From contig NC_054083.1 in NCBI RefSeq assembly GCF_017562075.2, positions 13,122,107 to 13,186,106 of the forward strand: a DNA stretch of 64,000 bases. Direction: 5' to 3'. The number at the start of each line of letters is the position of its first letter. Positions within the stretch are counted from its first letter, which is position 1. Positions 1 to 11,393 of this stretch are shown here, piece by piece. This DNA is from Anopheles merus. Taxonomy: Eukaryota; Arthropoda; Insecta; Diptera; Culicidae. Below the pieces are notes generated by a model, which ran no database searches, had not been told where the DNA came from, and saw nothing but the letters and a program-made list of their open reading frames with translations. A program made the position numbers and the translations under genes.

Positions 1-1298
1 AGCATATTTTTGGATCAATATTTGTCCACACACACGCGCGCACACGCACACGCACGGAAGGCACGGTACGCGGTGGTACGCGGGGGTGTACGAATTTTGA
101 AATGATTTCTTATTTCCTTTTATGCTACATGCGTGCTCATGCGATACGGTGGGCTGTGTTTTATTTCACAGCTTAACGGTGCGCTGTAAAAGCATCGATC
201 GTGTGACAATATTGTCGGTAATTTATTCATTTTTTTGTCGTTTGACGGCATTGTGGAAAGGTATTGGCAGCGATCCAGATGGTTTCCTGTCAAAACTTTC
301 AATTCAACCGCTGCACAGAACTGTGTAATGAGACTTCCCATACAATACTTTTTATCATTTTGCTAAATATTAATATCGTACGAGCTGAGTTCACACATTG
401 CCGAATTGTTTAAAATGCTAACAATGCGTACGAAGGGGTTTGTCTAACAACCTTAAAACTCGTTTTCTTAACCGCGTGTAAAATGGTGCATAACATTTCT
501 TTACTTTTGTTTTGCCTTTGCTTCCCAAAATTACGCACCATAATAAGCGGCATGTCTCAATCGCACGCTCCGGCCGAGCGTGTGCTGTTATTACCACATA
601 ACCATAATTTCCCTTCAACAGGCAACATTAGCAAACGTCCAACAACAGTCTTGCCATCGACCATCGAGAGCAAAACGGCCTAGCATCACAACATATATGC
701 TAGAGATATGAAGGTGAAGCCGAAGAAAAAACCACACATTACATTGCACCGTATCTACAGCATCGAAGTCGCTCTTGAACCTTGCGGCAGCGCTACGACA
801 GCATTCCCGGGCTCTTTCGCTGGGTTCGTCGCCTGCTGCCGTCTTGCAGTCTTTCGTTCGTAGCCGTTCCGACGGTCCTCGTGAGCGAAACCGGTGCACA
901 AACACCGGGATTGCGCAGAACGAAATAGTTTTCAAGCGCCACTACCATCATCATCATCGTGCTTCCCTAAGGAGGTACGGATTTTTCATTTTCACAACAA
1001 ACCCAAAGTTTCCATTGTGCGGTACTATTGTGGCGATTGTTGCCGCTCGCTCACTGACGCTCATTCTGCGCTCATACCTCATACTGTGCCTGCTCGTTCC
1101 CTGTCCCTGTTCAACCTGTGAGCATTAGCATTTTTCTCACCTGCTTGCAGAGGCTTTTGTCTGCGGTAACCTAAAAATAAAAGCTAAACAGCGGGAAAAT
1201 TCGTAGAGGAAAAACAAGTCAACAACCATTCAACGTGGAGAGAAGAGTAGAGGCTCAGCGGCACATGGGCCAAAAGGCGAAGGATGGATTTTTCATTC

Positions 1299-1324
1299 CT
1301 TCTCTCTCTCCCTTTCTCTCTCTT

Positions 1325-1359
<35 letters not shown>

Positions 1360-1363
1360 TTTT
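1299..1363. repeat. CT-rich microsatellite
   Basis: A nearly uninterrupted pyrimidine tract made of CT and CTTT units. It produces Arg/Glu-rich artefact frames on the minus strand and Ser/Leu-rich ones on the plus strand, which should not be read as genes. Confidence 0.9.
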
Positions 1364-2401
1364 CATTCCTATTCGTCAGCACTACACACATAAACAGACA
1401 CACAGTTACATCTCCCGTGCCAGGCAAAACGCAAAACTCACACAAACACAGATACACGAAAACACGGCGCAGCTCACAATTACACTCAACTCGGTGTTGA
1501 TTCACAGTCGCAATAAGCGATCTCGTCCGCAAGGGAATGTGTGATGATGACGACGATGATGATCATGATGATGTTGTTCTGTGTATTATAATGCTTTCTC
1601 TGTTAATATTGTCTACTCCACGAGAGCAATTTCTACCACTGTCACGCAGATGAGCTCCACTGGATGATTGATTTTAGCTTTGCAGATGATCTCATCCTCC
1701 CGATCTACCCCCTGTGTGGCAGATCATCTTCCGAGAGTTTCTGAGGTACGTTCGAGATTCGAGCATGCATTTGCACCATTTGAGCCTGACTGTTTGTTGA
1801 GCTAGTGGAGGGGAACAAATGCGCCCAGCTCCACCGGTACAGTTCCCTATACATATACTGTTTGCACATACAAACACCACGACAAAGTCTGATGAAAAAT
1901 GCTGTCCAATAATTTTGTGTGTTTGTTTTGCATTGTTTTCAGCGACGAGCGTTTAAAATTGGTAAAAACATCAAACACAGTATTTCATTCATTTCACAGT
2001 CACACTCCCTTCCTGTCACCCAGCGTTGGGTAGCAAACACATTGAAAGCTTTTCTCGATCACGCACGTATGGTGATGTAACGAAGATGTTCAAAGATCAA
2101 GTACAAAAGGGGACTGAACGCGTTGTATCGCAGTCTTTTAATCATCTTTTTCTTTCTTTTACACCAACTGTCATCATCCCCCAAAACGAATACGTTCATT
2201 ATCCACCGTTATTGTTTCGGGTTGGTGCGAAAAAAAGCGATGCGATTCACTGATGAAGAACTAGGCCGAAAACAAAACGACGTTTGAACTTTGCTGGATC
2301 GTGGAAATAAAAAAAAATACACACACAAAACCCATCCCAAAACACTGCCTCTCTCATTTGCTGACACTTGGATAGAGTGTCTAATTAGCTTTTCTCCTAT
2401 A

Positions 2402-2436
2402 TCTGCTGCTGCTGCTGCTGCTATTACTGCTGCTGT
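2402..2436. repeat. CTG trinucleotide repeat
   Basis: About seven consecutive CTG units followed by an interrupted continuation. There is no surrounding gene that would make it a polyglutamine or polyserine tract. Confidence 0.85.
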
Positions 2437-3663
2437 TCCGGTCCTGTAATCTGTGGCACCGCCAACCAGCTTTTGGTTCCGCTTTGGCGTTTATTTGTTG
2501 CACTGCTGCACGAACACGGCTAAACGAAGGCACGGAACGAACAGAACCAATTTCCGCAAACACCCATAGCACCCCTTTCTCGGTAAAAGAACTCTTCCTT
2601 CCGAACATGCAGCGACGAAACAGAGGGTTCGAAGTAAAGGCGAAACAACATTTTTGCACAAACAACAACAACAAGAACAATAACAACAACTACAACAAAA
2701 TAAAGCACATCTTCATGTAACACAACACACCTAGCACACACTCACATCCAATCTTGCTACACTCGGTTCATTCACATACAGACAGTCTGCTTTCTCACCA
2801 GGGCAGAACGTACATTCGAATCTCTCATCCACAGCAACTTCCATCCGACGCGTGTACTCGCTGGAAACTGATCTACGACTGAGTTAAAGCTTCACCTCAA
2901 CTATAAACAGTTCACTGTACGCAATCCGACGACGACCGCCGGTGTTACTCTTGCTTTCGTGGTACTGCTGCGCGATCTATCTCGTGCGAGTCAAGCACCA
3001 TGAAAGCTCATTTTAGACCCGTCACGATCAAAAGAGAATCGCGGAAGCGCGCACGGTCAGAGATAAACAGGAGAGAAGAGATCGGGAGCGTGAGGCTGGA
3101 TTCGGCCGATCAATGTGATCATCCCCGCCTCGAGCACTGTACACGGTGGAATGTTGCTGGGTAATGGAACAGGTTAGTTGAGTACCCGTGAAGAAGATTT
3201 TTTGGCGAATCAATTGTTGAAATTGATAACCCTTAATTTTTAGCAACAATTGCAGTAAACATGCCGATGGCATCAGAAACATCCTAAGCATCCACACATC
3301 CGCAAATTGGCATAAGGGAATGGTCTATGTACCAGGACCTACTTTTAGGTGAAAATATATGGAACACATCAAAGGACACGAAATACAAAAGAACTTGAAA
3401 CTTCTTAACACATTCAATACCCGAGCAGATGCTCCACGCTCACTGCAATGTTTCGTCTCTATACCATACTAACGTTCCCGGTCTCTAATTTACTGTCGAT
3501 ACGGATAGCATCAAATGTACTGCCGGCCCGCTTAAGTTTCTGACGCATATGTTGTCAGTATTTGTATGTGAGGAAAATAAATCTATTCAATTATTGATTT
3601 CTGTTTAATAACTCGCGTTTATATATTTTTGAAATTAAATCATGTGAATGTGTGTCAAATCTC

Positions 3664-3859
3664 CAGCGGTGCACAAACTTTGCGACCAAAAGAGCCAATT
3701 TCTACAAAAATATTCGAGGAATTTTACGTGAAGAGCCAATTAGATAAACTAAAAGTAAAAATGTGTGAAAGTTTTATAAAACAAATAAAAGTTTAGGAGC
3801 CACCACCTCGGAATCAAAGAGCCGCATGCGGCTCGCGAGCCGTACTTTGCCGATCGCTG
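3664..3859. mobile_element. Small hAT-like MITE remnant
   Basis: The left end begins CAGCGGTGCACAAACTTTG and the right end finishes TTTGCCGATCGCTG, an imperfect inverted pair. The right half contains the phrase GCGGCTCGCGAGCCGTAC, close to the terminal sequence of the larger hAT-like element at 32,057-33,559. The flanking eight bases do not match, so the target duplication is lost or the ends are slightly misplaced. At about 196 bp it is non-coding. Confidence 0.5.
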
Positions 3860-4526
3860 GCTTAAACAATCCTGGAACACTTCCATCTAAAAAAAAAGGT
3901 TACAGCATTTCTGCCTTTGAAAGTGAAAGAGAAAATCATTATTTTCTTAAATAATCGTATAAATCATTTGGTAGCCCTATAGTGTTTAGCGTTACTTTAG
4001 AAAAGGCACATTAAGAATGAAATCTTCAAGTCTTTCAAGTCTACAATAAAATATAATCACACTGCACGACGAAATAAATCATTGTGGTTGATTTTTTTCT
4101 AAATCATTATAGGTTTCAATCATGTATAACCATGTTATACGAAACTTATCATGAATCGTATGATAAAAAAAATAATGAAAAAAATATATTATCAATTAAA
4201 AATAAACAACATCCTGTAGATTTTTTTTATCATCCATGATTATGCATTTGTTTTATTTATAGTTCAGTAGGTAGTCAATACATATGCATTAACTATTTGA
4301 ATACATAATAACTCTTTGAATGTTAGCAATACGGCCGAAGCCGTTCTTTCTGAATAAAAAAAAACCTCTTTGAATGTTTTCCTCAAGGATAATAGTAGTT
4401 ACAATCATGATTTAAACTTTTGGTTATAGCGCCAAACTCAACATACTGACAGAAACCCAAAAGTAAACGTACTGTAACGTATAAAATTTAATAGAGTTTT
4501 TAAATTAGAACACTTTGCTGACACCA

Positions 4527-4845
4527 CCCTACCCGCACATTTCCGTTAAATGCCTTCTAATCGCCTTGTAATCGCCAGCGAATTGAAGGCGATTAGCAGT
4601 GCATATAGCAGTAATTAAATGCCCTTGAAATTTTAAATTGCAAGTGTAAAAAAAACCTTACAAGCGTCTTCAACACTGCACTGTTGTAGAGCAGTGCATT
4701 TTCACTTTGATGAAAATGGTCTGCATAATTCAGTTGTTACCAATCCGTTGAAAGATGTTAATATATCAAACACATTTCGATAGCTCTTATAAAAGGAGAA
4801 ATGAGAGAAATACATATTTCATCCTAATAATAATAATAATAGTGT
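4527..4845 (-). mobile_element. CCCTACC-end TA-MITE, copy D (truncated)
   Basis: Starts CCCTACCCGCACATTTCCG and follows the reverse orientation of the family seen complete at 6,213-7,033 for about 320 bp, then loses similarity in an AAT repeat. It is the most diverged of the four copies and lacks the second terminus, so it is probably the oldest. Confidence 0.7.
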
Positions 4846-5430
4846 GTTACAGTTCAATAGGGAGAGCAAATAAAAGCCAACTTGCTCGTTTGGTGGTTAA
4901 CTATGAACTGATTTATTACTAAAGAAGGCATAGGCTATGCCTCGCCACAACCTATAGTTGTGTACTCCTGCCTAGGAAGCGAAATACTGCTGAGGCAAAC
5001 TCCACAGTTTGGTAGTCATAGCCTACTACATAGTGAAATTGAATAAGTTTTTTCAAAAGTTATCATTTTAAATTTGCTACTCAATTTTTTTTCTGCTATC
5101 AAATGGCATCCAATATAGCCAAACCAATTTTGGTTAATATTTGACCTCGTTCCTACCCAGTCCTTGGGATAGAACCAAAGTCTTTGAAAGAGAACAGGTC
5201 GAAGCGTTTAGAGTAAATTGACAAAAAGCCATGGGAAAATTTTGACAGTTAAAGTGAACATTGTTTATGTTCAGCGATGGACATTGCTATGGAATGAATG
5301 AGAGTTTTGTTCAGCATTTTGCACTCATATCTTTTTCGAATATTTTAACAATTAGAATCCAATTCGAATTTTATATGACTGATAAAATCCAATGATCTCA
5401 TTTATCATTCGTCCCCGGGATATAAGCAAA
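4846..5430. other. Unassigned AT-rich spacer
   Basis: I see no gene, no clear terminal repeat and no RNA gene in this stretch between two transposon copies. Confidence 0.4.
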
Positions 5431-6018
5431 CCCAAGCGCCACAGATTAAGCTTAAACGACTGGAAAATTGAATATCCATAGAAAAAAAATGAAAGCTCCA
5501 CAGCTTCATTGGTTTGATCAATAGATGGCGTATTACAACTCATCATTATATTGCTATCCTTTTCTTGCAATGTGTTTCGACAAGTTGCATTTTATTATGA
5601 CCTATATAGCCTTCTAACTTTCTGAGCAAAAATCTATATAAATGGTCGTGTGGTTAGATACGTGGGTATCAACACCAATGACCATTGCTCAAATCTCACT
5701 TGCTTCAGTGCTGGTGGTTTCCGTTGGAGTTTAGTATTTAAACAATCGTATCGCCGTTCTAGTTCTAGCGATGCATAACTTCAATGCGAAACCATACAAC
5801 AGTACAGAGGAAATGAGAAAGCTCTCCTCCAAGCGATGAAGCTCAACTGGTTGGGGTATCCCACCAACAGATAGCGCCACCAGCTTTTTTGCTATTTTTA
5901 GAATGCATGAGTCGTTTGGCGTCTGCTAAACGAAGTCTTTCTATATTCCGTTTAGGTAGAGAACTTGAGTCGTTTAGAAGCCGTTTAGTGGTCGTTTAGT
6001 GGATTTGTGGCACTTGGG
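5431..6018 (+). mobile_element. CCCAAG-end MITE, copy 1
   Basis: A 588-bp non-coding unit. It begins CCCAAGCGCCACAGATTAAG and ends GGATTTGTGGCACTTGGG; the outer 13 bases are inverted repeats with one mismatch. The right subterminal part has several GTTTAG-type motifs and the left has their complement. The two bases on either side are AA and AA, a possible 2-bp target duplication. Near-identical copies lie at 7,152-7,738 and 8,355-10,591. There is no coding capacity. The family is unnamed to me. Confidence 0.75.
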
Positions 6019-6098
6019 AAGGACGATATGCATATTGTACCAGTGTGTGCCGATTGGATGTTTCATTTTACTCTCAGTTTTTAATTGAATTTAATTGG

Positions 6099-6209
6099 GG
6101 CCGGTCTGGTGGTACTGTCGTCAACTCGTACGACGTAACAATCATGGGTTCAAGTCCCGAAAAGACCGTGCCCCCACACGTAGGACTGACTATCCTGCTA
6201 TGGTAACAA
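6099..6209 (+). mobile_element. 5' part of a tRNA-headed SINE
   Basis: Starts GGCCGGTCTGGTGGTAC and contains an A-box-like segment and a B box (GGGTTCAAGTCCC), the internal RNA polymerase III promoter of tRNA-derived SINEs. It matches the first half of the SINEs at 28,261-28,470 (minus) and 49,101-49,298 (plus). It stops where the MITE at 6,213 begins. The expected second half (AGTCACTGAAAGCC onward) is not found beyond the MITE. Confidence 0.75.
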
Positions 6210-6212
6210 TAA

Positions 6213-7033
6213 CCCTACCAGCATTAAACGGCTTTGAAGGCATTCAGAAGGCATTTAAGGCCTTAGTCGCCTTAGAAGGCGAATAAAGATTTCAACCGAA
6301 ACTTTCACGGCTGAAACGGGATCTCTTCGAAATCTTTCAACTTTTTGATTCAAGGAGAACAGATAACTTGCCGCCATCTTAGCTTGTTTATATACTGGTT
6401 TTGCACCCTCACTAATGTAACTGCCAACTAGAGTAGTGACAACGCTTTTAGTTCCGAACCGAGAAAGCGTGTGTTCAAATCCTAATTTTTATTATCTTTT
6501 TTCTGTGTTTATTTCTTTTTAAATTAATATTTTCTTGCTATAATTAGAACAAATCAAATTTATGTGAAGCGAAATTTTAAAAACACCTTTTTAAAAAACA
6601 TAATAATGACTATGTTTACCCTTCATAATCAGGATGGGAGAAAAATGTATCTCATTTCTCCTTTTACTAGAGTTATCGAAATAAGTTTGATATATTAATA
6701 CCTTTCAACGGGTTGGTCTTTAACAACCGAATAATGCAGACCATATTTAATAAAGTGAAATAGCTCAGAGCTTAACGCAAGAGAACATAACACGTAAATC
6801 GTGCTATCGAATCTCACGTTCATATCTGGGAACACTACAACAGTGCAGTGCTGAATACGCTTGTAAAGTTTTCTTTTGACAGTTACAATTTCAAATTTCA
6901 AATTAAAAGCGAAATATTTTATTGACATATTTCAAAGGCATTTAATTACTGCTAAATGCACTGCTGATCGCCTTCAATTCGACGGCGTTGACAAGGCGAT
7001 TAGAAGGCATTTAACGGAAATTTGCGGGTAGGG
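6213..7033 (+). mobile_element. CCCTACC-end TA-MITE, copy A
   Basis: An 821-bp non-autonomous element from CCCTACCAGCATTAAACGGC to GCGGGTAGGG. Subterminal regions are made of short motifs based on AAGGCRWT (AAGGCATT, AAGGCGAT) repeated on both strands. Copy B at 9,030-9,850 is the same length and nearly identical. Flanking bases here are AA and TT, not TA, so this copy may sit on a rearranged boundary. No transposase-like frame was found inside. Confidence 0.8.
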
Positions 7034-7040
7034 TTATTTC

Positions 7041-7793
7041 AGGCCAAAAATACACGGACCGGAATTTCGCGGCCGCGGAATTCCGCTAGTTGAAAATTGT
7101 ATGGATATGACAGTTCGGGAAAGTTGCTGTTGACACTTTTTATATGGGTTTCCCAAGCGCCACAGATTAAGCTTAAACGACTGGAAAATTGAATATCCAT
7201 AGGAAAAAAATGAAAGCTTCACAGCTTCATTGGGTTGATCAATAGATGGCGTATTACAACTCATCATTATATTGCTATCCTTTTCTTGCAATGTGTTTCG
7301 ACAAGTTTCATCTTATAATGACCTATATAGCCTTCTAACTTTCTGAGCAAAAATCTATATGAATGGTCGTGTGGTCAGATACGTGGGTATCCACACCAAC
7401 GACCATTACTCAAATCTCACTTGCTTCAGTACTGGTGGTTTCCGTTGGAGTTTAGTATTTAAACAATCGTATCGCCGTTCTAGTTCTAGCGATGCATAAC
7501 TTCAATGCGAAACCATACAACAGTACAGAGGAAATGAGAAAGCTCTCCTCCAAGCGAGGAAGCTCCACAGGTTGGGTATCCCACAAACAGATGGCGCCAC
7601 CAGCTTTTTTGCTATTTTTAGAATGCATGAGTCGTTTGCCGTCTGCTAAACGAAGTCTTTCTATATTCCGTTTAGGTAGAGAATTTGAGGCGTTTAGAAG
7701 GCGTTTAGTGGTCGTTTAGTGGATTTGTGGCACTTGGGTGACAGCAGGCGGAATGCCGCTGCCGCGAAATTCCGGTCCGTGTATTTTCGGCCT
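7041..7793. mobile_element. AGGCC-end small MITE, split by another element
   Basis: The left end AGGCCAAAAATACACGGACC and the right end GGTCCGTGTATTTTCGGCCT are inverted repeats of about 45 bp with few mismatches. They are separated only by the inserted CCCAAG element at 7,152-7,738. Without the insertion the unit would be about 166 bp, almost all terminal repeat. No clear target duplication is visible. Non-coding. Confidence 0.65.
7152..7738 (+). mobile_element. CCCAAG-end MITE, copy 2
   Basis: A 587-bp copy nearly identical to 5,431-6,018, inserted inside the AGGCC-end MITE. Its ends are CCCAAGCGCCACAG and TGTGGCACTTGGG. It provides one of the uninterrupted reference sequences that reveal the empty site of the insertion in copy 3. 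Confidence 0.75.
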
Positions 7794-8354
7794 CACAAGT
7801 TTATTTCACTTTAGAACATATTGGTCAGAACGCGACTTTCTACGGTTTCCTCAACACATGTACTGTGCTGTTTTATGCCTGTTAAATGTTTCGTTCTTGC
7901 AACAGGACCGTCGCAAACGGTAGTGATTGGAGGTCACGGAATGTCAAAAAAATAAAAAGGTTATCAATGCTCCTGAATACATTTAAACTGCAATTACTTC
8001 TCCTTTATTCTCCAGAAGTGATTGACCACAAGAAATTTAACCAATATAATCTTCCTAATAGTAAATTCGTCCACATTCCGTGTTAATTATTAGCCGTTTG
8101 TTTGTAAACACTTTTTCATTAAACCGTCAAAAGCGAGCTGAAAATGGCAAATTAGCAACGGTATTTGCATCGACCTTTTCTCCTTAATAGATCTTGGGTA
8201 GAACGAGGAAGCATGTCGATTTTGTTAGCAGGGTACTGAAAAAAATTTACACGTTCCTACCGAACGTCGTACCCAAAGTGGATTTATTATACAGGTGGGC
8301 TTATCCCGAACAATTTGAAAGCCGTGCTGTAGAAAAATGAAAAGGAAATGACAG
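7794..8354. other. Unassigned spacer between MITE copies
   Basis: No gene, repeat terminus or RNA gene could be supported here. Confidence 0.4.
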
Positions 8355-8691
8355 CCCAAGCGCCACAGATTAAGCTTAAACGACTGGAAAATTGAATATC
8401 CATAGGAAAAAAATGAAAGCTTCACAGCTTCATTGGTTTGATCAATAGATGGCGTATTACAACTCATCATTATATTGCTATCCTTTTCTTGCAATGTGTT
8501 TCGACAAGTTTCATCTTATAATGACCTATATAGCCTTCTAACTTTCTGAGCAAAAATCTATATAAATGGTCGTGTGGTCAGATACGTGGGTATCAACACC
8601 AACGACCATTACTCAAATCTCACTTGCTTCAGTACTGGTGGTTTCCGTTGGAGTTTAGTATTTAAACAATCGTATCGCCGTTCTAGTTCTA

Positions 8692-10338
8692 CCCTACCCG
8701 CAAATTTCCGTTAAATGCCTTCTAATCGCCTTGTAATCGCCGGCGAATTGAAGGCGATCAGCAGTGCATTTAGCAGTAATTAAATGCCTTTGAAATATGT
8801 CAATGAAAAATTTCGCTTTTAATTTGAAATTTGAAATTGCAACTGTCAAAAGAAAACCTTACAAGCGTCTTCAGCACTGCACTGTTGTAGTGTTCCCAGA
8901 TATGAGCGTGAGATTCGATAGCACGATTTACGTGTTATGTTCTCTTGCGTTAAGCTCTGAGCTATTTCACTTTATTAAAGATGGTCTACATTATTCGGTT
9001 GTTAAAGACCAACTCATTGAAAGGTGATACCCTACCAGCATTAAACGGCTTTGAAGGCATTCAGAAGGCATTTAAGGCCTTAGTCGCCTTAGAAGGCGAA
9101 TAAAGATTTCAACCGAAACTTTCACGGCTGAAACGGGATCTCTTCGAAATCTTTCAACTTTTTGATTCAACGAGAACAGATAACTTGCCGCCATCTTAGC
9201 TTGTTTATATACTGGTTTTGCACCCTCACTAATGTAACTGCCAACTAGAGTAGTGACAACGCTTTTAGTTCCGAACCGAGAAAGCGTGTGTTCAAATCCT
9301 AATTTTTATTATCTTTTTTCTGTGTTTATTTCTTTTTAAATTAATATTTTCTTGCTATAATTAGAACAAATCAAATTTATGTGAAGCGAAATTTTAAAAA
9401 CACCTTTTTAAAAAACATAATAATGACTATGTTTACCCTTCATAATCAGGATGGGAGAAAAATGTATCTCATTTCTCCTTTTACTAGAGTTATCGAAATA
9501 AGTTTGATATATTAATACCTTTCAACGGGTTGGTCTTTAACAACCGAATAATGCAGACCATATTTAATAAAGTGAAATAGCTCAGAGCTTAACGCAAGAG
9601 AACGTAACATGTAAATCGTGCTATCGAATCTCACGCACATATCTGGGAACACTACAACAGCGCAGTGCCGAAGACACTTGTAAGGTTTTCTTTTGACAGT
9701 TGCAATTTCAAATTTCAAATTAAAAGCGAAATTTTTCAATGACATATTTCAAAGGCATTTAATTACTGCTAAATGCACTGCTGATCGCCTTCAATTCGCC
9801 GGCGATTATAAGGCGATTAGAAGGCATTTAACGGAAATTTGCGGGTAGGGTAATATATCAAACTCATTTCGATAACTAAAATAAAAGGAAAAATGAGATA
9901 CATATTTCTCCCATCCTGATAATGAACGGTGAACAAAGTGTAATTATTATGTTTTTTTAAAAAGGTATTATTTTAATTTCGCTTCACATAAATTTTGTTT
10001 AAAGTAATTATAGTAAGAAAAAAATAATTTAAAAAGAAATAAACGCAGAAAAAAGATCATAAAAATCAGGATTTGAACACACGCTTTCTCGGTTCGGAAC
10101 TAAAAGCGTTATCACTGCTCTATTTGGCAGTTACATTGGTACAGGTGCAAATTCAGTATATAAACAAGCTAAGATGGCGGCAAGCTATCTGTTCTCCTTG
10201 AATCAAAAAGTTGAAAGATTTCGAAGAGAACCCGTTACAGCCGTGAAAGTTTCGGTTGAAATCTTTATTCGCCTTCTAAGGCGACTAAGGCCTTAAATGC
10301 CTTCTGAATGCCTTCAAAGCCGTTTAATGCTGGTAGGG
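8692..10338 (-). mobile_element. CCCTACC-end TA-MITE, copy C, containing copy B
   Basis: A reverse-orientation copy inserted in the CCCAAG MITE. The uninserted sequence GTTCTAGCGATGCATAAC is present in copies 1 and 2 (near 5,758 and 7,483). In copy 3 it reads GTTCTA, then CCCTACCCGC...GGTAGGG, then TAGCGATG. The element therefore runs exactly from CCCTACC to GGTAGGG and duplicated TA on insertion. Without its own insertion it would be about 824 bp, the family length. Confidence 0.85.
9030..9850 (+). mobile_element. CCCTACC-end TA-MITE, copy B (inside copy C)
   Basis: An 821-bp complete copy flanked by TA on both sides (9,028-9,029 and 9,851-9,852) and inserted in opposite orientation into an older member of its own family. 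Length and sequence match copy A almost exactly, suggesting fairly recent mobility. It is non-coding, so movement would need a transposase supplied from elsewhere, of a TA-targeting (Tc1/mariner-like) type by inference. Confidence 0.85.
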
Positions 10339-10591
10339 TAGCGATGCATAACTTCAATGCGAAACCATACAACAGTACAGAGGAAATGAGAAAGCTCTCC
10401 TCCAAGCGAGGAAGCTCAACTGGTTGGGGTATCCCACAAACAGATGGCGCCCCCAGCTTTTTTGCTATTTTTAGAATGCATGAGTCGTTTGCCGCCTGCT
10501 AAACGAAGTCTTTCTATATTCCGTTTAGGTAGAGAATTTGAGGCGTTTAGAAGCCGTTTAGTGGTCGTTTAGTGGATTTGTGGCACTTGGG

Positions 10592-11309
10592 AGGATGGGA
10601 TTCGATCATTTGTTGATGTTTGGTTGATGTGTCGTAGTGTGGGTGAAAAACTACGTATCACAATCGAATCCCCTCCTGTCATTCGTTCGTCCAATATGGC
10701 CTTCCCGCCAAACCTATAAGCCCATCTAGTCCCTATACCCACTTTGGTCGTATCTACCAAACAGCCAAAATAATCTGGCCACACTGTTGTCAAGGCGGCA
10801 AAACATAGAAATATTATTTACAAAACAGACCAAATAAAATCCTTCGTTCTTCTCGGTTTCATGGTGTTTATTTTGCCTTTTGTAATAAATAATTAAGAAT
10901 ATTGTTCCGATTTCAATGCTTCGTAACACTGTGAAAGATTATATTCTTGAGAGCTGTCGTTTGATTCCATGAATATCCTTCGTATGACGGTATGTACATC
11001 GCTGCAGGTATGGTTGTATTGCATGAATTTGTCTAAAGTTTGTATGTATATTCAATATATTTGTACGCCAATTCTGGTTAAAAAAACATTAAGACTAACT
11101 TAAAAAAAAACCTAGCCAGTCTTAAGGAAGGGAATCGAGAGAGGATACGAAGATACAGCTAAATATGTGAATGTTACAGGACTATCGAAACTAGTGGCAC
11201 TACTGCAACCGCAAGTAGAGCATCCTCTTTGCCGTCCTGATTTCTACCACAACAAGGAAGTCCCAGTCCACACCAGTTGGAATCAGTTTGAAGTGTGGTG
11301 AAAAAGTAG
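10592..11309. other. Spacer upstream of the chimeric gene; possible promoter and first exon
   Basis: I find no transposon ends here. The last 150 bases or so before the predicted splice donor at 11,310 are less AT-rich and could be a non-coding first exon of the gene starting at 11,394. No convincing TATA box was picked out. Confidence 0.3.
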
Positions 11310-11388
11310 GTAAAGCCCAAGTTAGGATGTATCTAACTCATTTAATTATCTTGCTCAACCATTCTAACCTAACCATTGCATCTTCCAG
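11310..11388 (+). other. Predicted 79-nt intron in the 5' UTR of the chimeric gene
   Basis: The donor AG|GTAAAG lies at 11,310. A branch-point-like TTCTAAC lies near 11,362-11,368, and a pyrimidine-rich acceptor ending TCTTCCAG lies at 11,388. The start codon follows five bases later. The DD34E transposon at 42 kb has a predicted 72-nt intron with exactly the same five-base spacing to its ATG. Length suits a typical short insect intron. Prediction only. Confidence 0.5.
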
Positions 11389-11393
11389 CCAAC

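Larger units (their letters stand above)
1..3663. other. Intergenic region rich in microsatellites
   Basis: I see no convincing coding region here. Open frames are short and several exist only because a microsatellite lacks stops. Simple repeats include a CA-rich tract near 29-57, a CT-rich tract at about 1299-1363, GAT/GAC triplets at about 1541-1576, CTG triplets at about 2402-2436 and AAC-type triplets at about 2659-2698. It could be an upstream or UTR region of a neighbouring gene outside the window, but nothing in the sequence proves this. Confidence 0.5.
8355..10591 (+). mobile_element. CCCAAG-end MITE, copy 3, split by nested TA-MITEs
   Basis: The left part (8,355-8,691) and right part (10,339-10,591) match copies 1 and 2. 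The element is interrupted after GTTCTA by the TA-MITE at 8,692-10,338. Flanking dinucleotides are AG and AG, compatible with a 2-bp target duplication. Confidence 0.75.

Noticed and set aside
1184..1544. Arg/Glu-rich and Ser/Leu-rich frames around a CT tract
   Set aside because: They exist only because the microsatellite has no stops; no protein-like composition elsewhere.
6099..6209. Functional tRNA gene (also at each other SINE head)
   Set aside because: B box is present but a cloverleaf does not form convincingly, and the sequence recurs with target duplications, so these are SINEs.
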